Below are positions 59,607 to 64,000 of a DNA stretch of 64,000 bases, one piece after another. The translations under genes were made by a program, and so were the position numbers. This stretch comes from Isoptericola sp. BMS4 (GTDB lineage: Bacteria > Actinomycetota > Actinomycetes > Actinomycetales > Cellulomonadaceae). Within the stretch, counting starts at the first letter, position 1; every line of letters begins with the position of its first letter. The notes under the pieces are model-generated. The model did no database searches. It was not told where the DNA came from and worked only from the letters and a program-made list of their open reading frames with translations. The stretch is from positions 2,785,511 to 2,849,510 of the forward strand of contig NZ_SIRP01000001.1 in assembly GCF_011634835.1 (NCBI RefSeq), written 5' to 3'.

Positions 59607-60167
59607 TCAGCGCGACGACGCGGACCACGCCGGGGCCCACGTGCGGGCGACCCGGGCCAGGGCTTCCCCGCTCGTCGCGGCCTCGTGGACGCCGCTGACG
59701 CCGGCGGCCGACCACTCGCGGCGCGTCACTTCCACGCGGTCCGCCACCACCACGACGGGCACGGCGTACGGCGCCGCGGCGTCCGCGACGGCGGCCACCG
59801 GGCCCTCGTGGAGCGTGGCGCCGTCGAGCGCCTCGGCGGCGACAACGACCAGGTCGGCGCCGCTCACGTGCTCGCGCAGGCGCGCGGCGCGCGGCGACAG
59901 GTGCTCGCGCGCGCTGTCCAGACCCAGGCTCGTCACCGGGACGAAGACGCCCCGGGGCGCCTCCGGGTCCGGCGGGCCGCCGGGAGCCGGCCCGTCCAGC
60001 TCCAGGGGCTCGACCGTGCAGTGCGGGGCGGCGTCCTGCCACGCGGCGGCGAGCGACGCCGCCCGCGGCGGGCGCACCGACGGCGGGGCACCCTCGGGCG
60101 CGGAGGACGCGCCGGGCTCGCCGGGGGCCACCGGAGCGGCGGGCGGGGCGCAGATCAGCACGTGCAC
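59607..60167 (-). CDS. Short glycerate-kinase-like protein
   Basis: A 186-residue protein. The C-terminal half (GADLVVVAAEALDGATLHEGPVA, PVVVVADRVEVTRREWSAAGV) resembles the end of GlxK-type glycerate kinases, which have GEGRLDxQS at this place. Full enzymes are about 370 residues; the nucleotide-binding N-terminal domain is absent and the catalytic loop is altered. It is probably a derived paralogue without kinase activity. The neighbour order (erpA then this gene) matches Rv2204c-Rv2205c from memory. GTG 60167 has CACGAT 6 bases upstream. Confidence 0.6.
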   Translation of the reverse strand: MHVLICAPPAAPVAPGEPGASSAPEGAPPSVRPPRAASLAAAWQDAAPHCTVEPLELDGPAPGGPPDPEAPRGVFVPVTSLGLDSAREHLSPRAARLREHVSGADLVVVAAEALDGATLHEGPVAAVADAAAPYAVPVVVVADRVEVTRREWSAAGVSGVHEAATSGEALARVARTWAPAWSASSR

Positions 60168-60235
60168 ACGCCGATCGTGGCACAGTCCACGGGCACCGAG
60201 GACCCGCTGTGGGACCGCTGTGGGACGATGTGGCG

Positions 60236-61453
60236 GTGAGCACGCTGCTGAACGAGACGACGACCACGTCGAACGGCTTCGTGGAGCCGGCGGCGTCGCC
60301 GCTCCTGCTCCTGGGGCAGGGCCGCGACCTGGCTTCCGAGCGCGGGGTCGAGTGCACCGGCGCCCTGCCGGCGCCGAGCGACCCCGACCTCGTCGAACGC
60401 GCCCGCGCGGCCCGCGCCGCCCTGGGCGGGCGGGCGTTCGTCCTCGGCCACCACTACCAGCGCGACGAGGTCATCGACTTCGCCGACGTCACGGGCGACT
60501 CGTTCAAGCTCGCGCGCGAGGCCGCCGCACGGCCGGAGGCCGAGTTCGTCATCTTCTGCGGCGTGCACTTCATGGCCGAGAGCGCCGACATCCTCACCTC
60601 CGACGCCCAGCAGGTCGTGCTGCCCGACCTCGCCGCCGGCTGCTCGATGGCCGACATGGCCGCCATCGGCCAGGTCGAGGAGGCCTGGGCGACGCTGTCC
60701 GACGTCGGCATCACCGGCGACACCGTGCCCGTGACGTACATGAACTCGTCGGCCGCCATCAAGGCGTTCACCGGCCGCCACGGCGGCACCGTGTGCACGT
60801 CGTCGAACGCGCAGGTCGCGCTGCGGTGGGCGTTCGACCAGGTCGGCGGCGTCGACGGCACCGGCAAGGTGCTCTTCCTGCCCGACCAGCACCTGGGCCG
60901 CAACACCGCCGTGCAGCAGCTCGGCCTGAGCCTCGACGACTGCGTGGTCTACGACCCGCGCAAGCCGATGGGCGGCCTCACCGAGGCCCAGCTGCGCGAC
61001 GCGCGCATGATCCTGTGGCGCGGGCACTGCTCGGTGCACGGGCGCTTCTCGGAGCGCAACGTCACCGAGATCCGTGCCAAGGCGCCGGGCGTGAACGTGC
61101 TCGTGCACCCGGAGTGCAAGCACGAGGTCGTCACCGCGGCCGACATGGTGGGATCCACGGAATACATCATCCGGGCGCTCGACGCCGCGGAGCCGGGGAG
61201 CACGTGGGCCATCGGCACGGAGCTGAACCTCGTGCGCCGGCTCGCGAAGGCGCACCCCGACAAGCAGGTGCACTACCTCGACTCGACGGTGTGCTTCTGC
61301 TCCACCATGAACCGGATCGACCTGCCGCACCTCGTGTGGGCGATGGAGTCCCTCGCCGACGGGCGGACGGTCAACCGCATCGTCGTCGACCCGGACGACG
61401 CCCACTGGGCGCGCGTGGCGCTCGACCAGATGCTGGCCCTTCCCGGGCTGTGA
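60236..61453 (+). CDS. nadA: Quinolinate synthase A
   Basis: A 405-residue enzyme that makes quinolinate from iminoaspartate and dihydroxyacetone phosphate, the first ring of NAD. The three 4Fe-4S ligand cysteines are visible in FCGVHFMAES, HPECKHEV and STVCFCSTMN, and HHYQRDEV and MNSSAAIKA line the active site. It is the long, single-chain type. GTG 60236 follows GACGAT by 6 bases. nadB and nadC are not in the window. Confidence 0.95.
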   Translation: MSTLLNETTTTSNGFVEPAASPLLLLGQGRDLASERGVECTGALPAPSDPDLVERARAARAALGGRAFVLGHHYQRDEVIDFADVTGDSFKLAREAAARPEAEFVIFCGVHFMAESADILTSDAQQVVLPDLAAGCSMADMAAIGQVEEAWATLSDVGITGDTVPVTYMNSSAAIKAFTGRHGGTVCTSSNAQVALRWAFDQVGGVDGTGKVLFLPDQHLGRNTAVQQLGLSLDDCVVYDPRKPMGGLTEAQLRDARMILWRGHCSVHGRFSERNVTEIRAKAPGVNVLVHPECKHEVVTAADMVGSTEYIIRALDAAEPGSTWAIGTELNLVRRLAKAHPDKQVHYLDSTVCFCSTMNRIDLPHLVWAMESLADGRTVNRIVVDPDDAHWARVALDQMLALPGL

Positions 61454-61502
61454 CCTCACCGGATCCGACCTCGCGGTGACCTGGCGCTGCCCCTGAACCG
61501 GC

Positions 61503-61521
61503 GCCCCGGTCTCGCCGGGGC
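61503..61521 (+). terminator. Hairpin after nadA
   Basis: GCCCCGG and CCGGGGC pair around TCTCG, 50 bases past the nadA stop and before the next start. Confidence 0.5.
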
Positions 61522-61567
61522 CGCTGTTCGGCGTGCCCGACCGGGCCCGGCGCGGGACAGTGGTCGG

Positions 61568-62167
61568 GTGAGCACCGACGGCGGCCTGCACATCGGCATC
61601 TTCGTGTTCGACGACGCCGAGGAGCTCGACGTCGTCGGCCCGTTCGAGGTGCTCGCCGCCTGGGAGCAGCACTCGGCGATCAAGCCGCACGTGAGCACGT
61701 TCTCGCGCGACGGCGACGGCGTGCGGCTGGCCAAGGGCATGCGGCTCGTGCCGTCGCGCTCGGCCGACGACGTCGGGCCGCTGCACCTGCTGGTGCACCC
61801 CGGCGGGTGGGGCACCCGTGCCCTGGTCGCCGACCCGACGCACCTCGACTGGCTGCGCCACGTGCGCGCCCAGACACCGGTGCTCGCCAGCGTGTGCACG
61901 GGCGCCCTCGTGCTGGCCGCGGCGGGGCTGCTGGCCGGGCGCCCCGCGACCACGCACCGCGACCACTACGACGACCTCGCCGCCGCCGACCCGAGCGTCC
62001 TCGTCGACACCGAGGCGCGGTTCGTCGACGACGGCGACGTCGTCACGGCCGCGGGCGTCTCGGCGGGTATCGACATGGCGCTGCACCTCGTGGCGCGCCT
62101 GGAGACGCCGGAGGTCGCCCGCGCGGTGCGCCGGGCGATCCAGTACGACCCGGCACCGCCGGTCTGA
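61568..62167 (+). CDS. DJ-1/PfpI family (class I glutamine amidotransferase-like) protein
   Basis: A 199-residue protein with the nucleophile elbow SVCTGALVLAAAGLL (active Cys) and HPGGWGT earlier; the THRDHYDDL segment supplies a nearby His. It matches the DJ-1 branch found alone or as the sensor half of AraC-type regulators; here no DNA-binding domain follows. Possible activities include isocyanide hydratase or stress-linked hydrolysis, not decidable here. GTG 61568 follows GACAGT by 6 bases. Confidence 0.85.
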   Translation: MSTDGGLHIGIFVFDDAEELDVVGPFEVLAAWEQHSAIKPHVSTFSRDGDGVRLAKGMRLVPSRSADDVGPLHLLVHPGGWGTRALVADPTHLDWLRHVRAQTPVLASVCTGALVLAAAGLLAGRPATTHRDHYDDLAAADPSVLVDTEARFVDDGDVVTAAGVSAGIDMALHLVARLETPEVARAVRRAIQYDPAPPV

Positions 62168-62232
62168 CCCGCCTGGCATCCGTGCGACATCCGTCCGGCA
62201 CCCTCAGTACCTAGTACCACGGGTTGCCGATA

Positions 62233-62238
62233 TACGCT
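62233..62238 (+). promoter_or_regulatory. TACGCT -10 element, 6 bases before GTG 62245
   Basis: It is followed by gcgctg and the thioesterase GTG, and sits in an unusually AT-containing patch. Confidence 0.65.
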
Positions 62239-62244
62239 GCGCTG

Positions 62245-62790
62245 GTGACTCGAATGATCCAGCTCACCTGGGCGTCCCTGAGGCCGCGCAAGCCGGTCCC
62301 CGGCCAGGGCGTGCTCGACCCGTCGGTGACGCGGCTGCGGGTGCACCCCGGCGACCTCGACCTCTACTTGCACGTGAACAACGGCGCGTACCTGCAGATG
62401 ATGGACGTGGCGCGGTCGAACTTCATCGCCGACCTGGACGGGTTCCGCCGGATCGGCGACCGGAAGTGGTACCCGGTCGTCGCCGCCTCGACGATGACCT
62501 ACAAGCGCTCGCTGCGACTGTGGGACCCGGTCGAGATCACCACCCGGGTGCTCGGCTGGGACCAGCGGGTCGTGTACATGGAGCAGGTCATCACCTGCCG
62601 CGACCGGCTCTCCGCGCGCGGGTACGTGGCGGGCCGCTTCCTCGGCCCGGGGGCCGAGAGGGTCCCTGCCCCCGACGTCGTCGCGCTCATGGGGCCGGAC
62701 GCGCCCGCCGAGAGCCCGGCGCTGCCGGACGACGTGGCCGCGTGGGCCCGCGCGCTGGACGTCGCGCACCGCGACCGCACCCAGGCCTGA
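62245..62790 (+). CDS. Acyl-CoA thioesterase family protein (hot-dog fold)
   Basis: A 181-residue single hot-dog domain. DLYLHVNNGAYLQMMDVAR carries the Asn-Asn-Gly and later acidic residue typical of 4HBT-like thioesterases, and TYKRSLRLWDPVEITTRVLGWD is the long strand. It may hydrolyse acyl-CoA. GTG 62245 was chosen over an in-frame ATG at 62224 because of the -10 element between them. It is convergent with the M20 peptidase gene, 16 bases apart. Confidence 0.82.
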   Translation: MTRMIQLTWASLRPRKPVPGQGVLDPSVTRLRVHPGDLDLYLHVNNGAYLQMMDVARSNFIADLDGFRRIGDRKWYPVVAASTMTYKRSLRLWDPVEITTRVLGWDQRVVYMEQVITCRDRLSARGYVAGRFLGPGAERVPAPDVVALMGPDAPAESPALPDDVAAWARALDVAHRDRTQA

Positions 62791-62806
62791 GCTCGGACGG
62801 GTCTCG

Positions 62807-64000
62807 TCAGACCGCGGCCGCGACCTGCCGCAGCAGCAGCGCCTCGGCGAGGACCACCTTGCGCAGCTCGCCCAGGTGCACCGACTCGTTGGCGCCATGG
62901 GCGCGCGAGTCCGGGTCCTCCACGCCGGTGACCAGGATCGCGGCGTCGGGGAACTGCTCGAGCAGGTCGGCGATGAACGGGATCGACCCACCGACGCCGA
63001 CGTCCACCGGCTCGGTCCCCCAGGCGGCGGAGAACGCCGCGCGGGCGGCGCGCATCGCCGCCGTGTCGCCGGAGGCGTGGAAGGCCTTGCCCTGCTCCCC
63101 CGGCCGCCACGTCACGCGCGCGCCGAACGGGGCGCGCGCCTCGAGGTGCGCACGCAGCGCGTCCTCGGCGGCCTGCGGGTCCTGGCCCGGGGGGAGGCGC
63201 AGGGACAGCTTCGCGGCCGCCCGGGGCGCGATGGTGTTCGACGCGTGCGCGACGCTCGTGGCGTCGATGCCGATGACGGACAGCGCGGCCCGGGCCCACA
63301 GCCGCCCGGCGATACTCCCCGTGCCGGCGAGCTCGACGCCGTCCAGCACCGAGGAGTCCGCCCGGAACGCCGCCTCGTCGTAGTCGACGGCCGGCTCGGG
63401 CGCCGCGACCAGCCCCTCGACGGCGACGTCGCCGGCGTCGTCGTGCAGCGTGGCGACCAGACGGGCGAGCAGCGTGTTCGCGTCCAGCAGCGGGCCGCCG
63501 AACATGCCGGAGTGCACGGCGTGGCCCAGCGCCTCGACCTCGACGACGCCGTCCACCAGGCCACGCAGCGACGTGGTGAGCGCGGGCACCCCGACCTTCC
63601 AGTTCGTGGAGTCGGCGACGACGATGACGTCGGCGCCGAGCAGCTCGCGGTGCTCGGTCAGGAACCGGCCGAAGCTCGGCGACCCCGCCTCCTCCTCGCC
63701 CTCGACGAACACGGTCACGCCGACCTCGAGCCCGTCGCCGCTCTCGGCGCCCAAGGCGGCCAGGGCCCGCAGTGCGCCCACGTGCGCCATGATCCCCGCC
63801 TTGTCGTCGGCGGCGCCGCGGCCGAAGAGCCGCTCCCCCACCTGGACGGGCTCGAACGGGTCCGTCTCCCACGCGGCCGCGTCGCCGGGCGGCTGGACGT
63901 CGTGGTGCGCGTACAGCAGGACCGTCGGGGCGCCCGCGGGCGCGACGCGGCGGGCGACCACGGCCGGCGCCCCCGGAGTGCCGTCCGGGCGGTCGGAACG
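62807..64000 (-). CDS. M20 family metallopeptidase/dipeptidase (5' end outside window)
   Basis: The frame continues past the right edge, so the N-terminus is missing; 397 codons are visible. LLYAHHDVQPP gives the first metal His and Asp, GRGAADDKAGIMAH the bridging Asp, VEGEEEAGSPS the catalytic Glu pair, and VIVVADSTNW the next metal Asp. The final metal His is in GANESVHLGEL. The lid domain is inserted in the middle. It resembles carboxypeptidase/dipeptidase members (PepV or CNDP type); the substrate is unknown. Confidence 0.9.
   Translation of the reverse strand, partial: RSDRPDGTPGAPAVVARRVAPAGAPTVLLYAHHDVQPPGDAAAWETDPFEPVQVGERLFGRGAADDKAGIMAHVGALRALAALGAESGDGLEVGVTVFVEGEEEAGSPSFGRFLTEHRELLGADVIVVADSTNWKVGVPALTTSLRGLVDGVVEVEALGHAVHSGMFGGPLLDANTLLARLVATLHDDAGDVAVEGLVAAPEPAVDYDEAAFRADSSVLDGVELAGTGSIAGRLWARAALSVIGIDATSVAHASNTIAPRAAAKLSLRLPPGQDPQAAEDALRAHLEARAPFGARVTWRPGEQGKAFHASGDTAAMRAARAAFSAAWGTEPVDVGVGGSIPFIADLLEQFPDAAILVTGVEDPDSRAHGANESVHLGELRKVVLAEALLLRQVAAAV

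Overview
The window reads as an ordinary stretch of chromosome from a very high-GC actinobacterium, most likely a Micrococcales member near Cellulomonas or the Promicromonosporaceae. The grounds are the extreme GC bias at third codon positions, many GTG and some TTG starts, actinobacterial signature genes (a PknL-type kinase divergent from an Rv2175c-like gene, a diheme QcrC, CtaF, DUF7455, DUF4192), and a separate ParC/ParE pair. The species assignment is inference; I ran no database search.

Layout. 1-9.1 kb: a partial GNAT/acyl-CoA synthetase fusion, parC, a hydrolase, a lysoplasmalogenase-like membrane protein, acetyltransferases and an SMP-30 lactonase. 9.2-12.8 kb: cobalamin-dependent methionine synthase. 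12.8-15.9 kb: a small accessory zone with a VapBC-like pair, a LURP-one protein and an AAA/DUF4143 ATPase flanked by apparent gene fragments. 15.9-25 kb: ArfB, a large sortase-anchored VWA protein, a CBS protein, small enzymes, a DUF4430 lipoprotein plus ECF-type membrane protein, parE and a DUF7455 zinc protein. 25-32 kb: a secreted GH2-LamG enzyme, the primary sigma factor, a universal stress protein, DUF4192 and a lipoprotein. 32-48 kb: isoprenyl synthase, Rv2175c/PknL, class II DAHP synthase, PPi-type phosphofructokinase, PlsC, glucokinase, FadD, a DEDD-exonuclease/GIY-YIG protein, an Lrp ligand-binding domain and trpD. 48-57 kb: the bc1-aa3 respiratory complexes (ctaE-qcrC-qcrA-qcrB facing ctaC-ctaD-ctaF), with a collapsed superoxide dismutase gene and a lipoprotein between them. 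57-64 kb: a NifS-like protein with TusA, an ErpA/IscA-type carrier, a short glycerate-kinase-like protein, nadA, a DJ-1/PfpI protein, a thioesterase and an M20 peptidase cut by the right edge.

How the genes work together. The respiratory genes form two facing groups that supply the whole cytochrome bc1-aa3 electron path. The Fe-S carrier lies next to nadA, which needs a 4Fe-4S cluster. aroG and trpD supply aromatic amino acids. Much of 32-60 kb matches, from memory, the gene order Rv2173-Rv2205c of Mycobacterium tuberculosis. Sixteen genes carry a TANNNT -10 hexamer exactly 6 or 7 bases before the chosen start codon, which implies leaderless mRNAs and fixed many of the starts given here.

I saw no CRISPR array, prophage, insertion sequence, rRNA or tRNA gene. 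The items most worth follow-up are a NifS-like protein whose PLP lysine is replaced by Asp, the DUF4430/ECF pair, the accessory zone at 12.8-15.9 kb, and the internally deleted sod gene.
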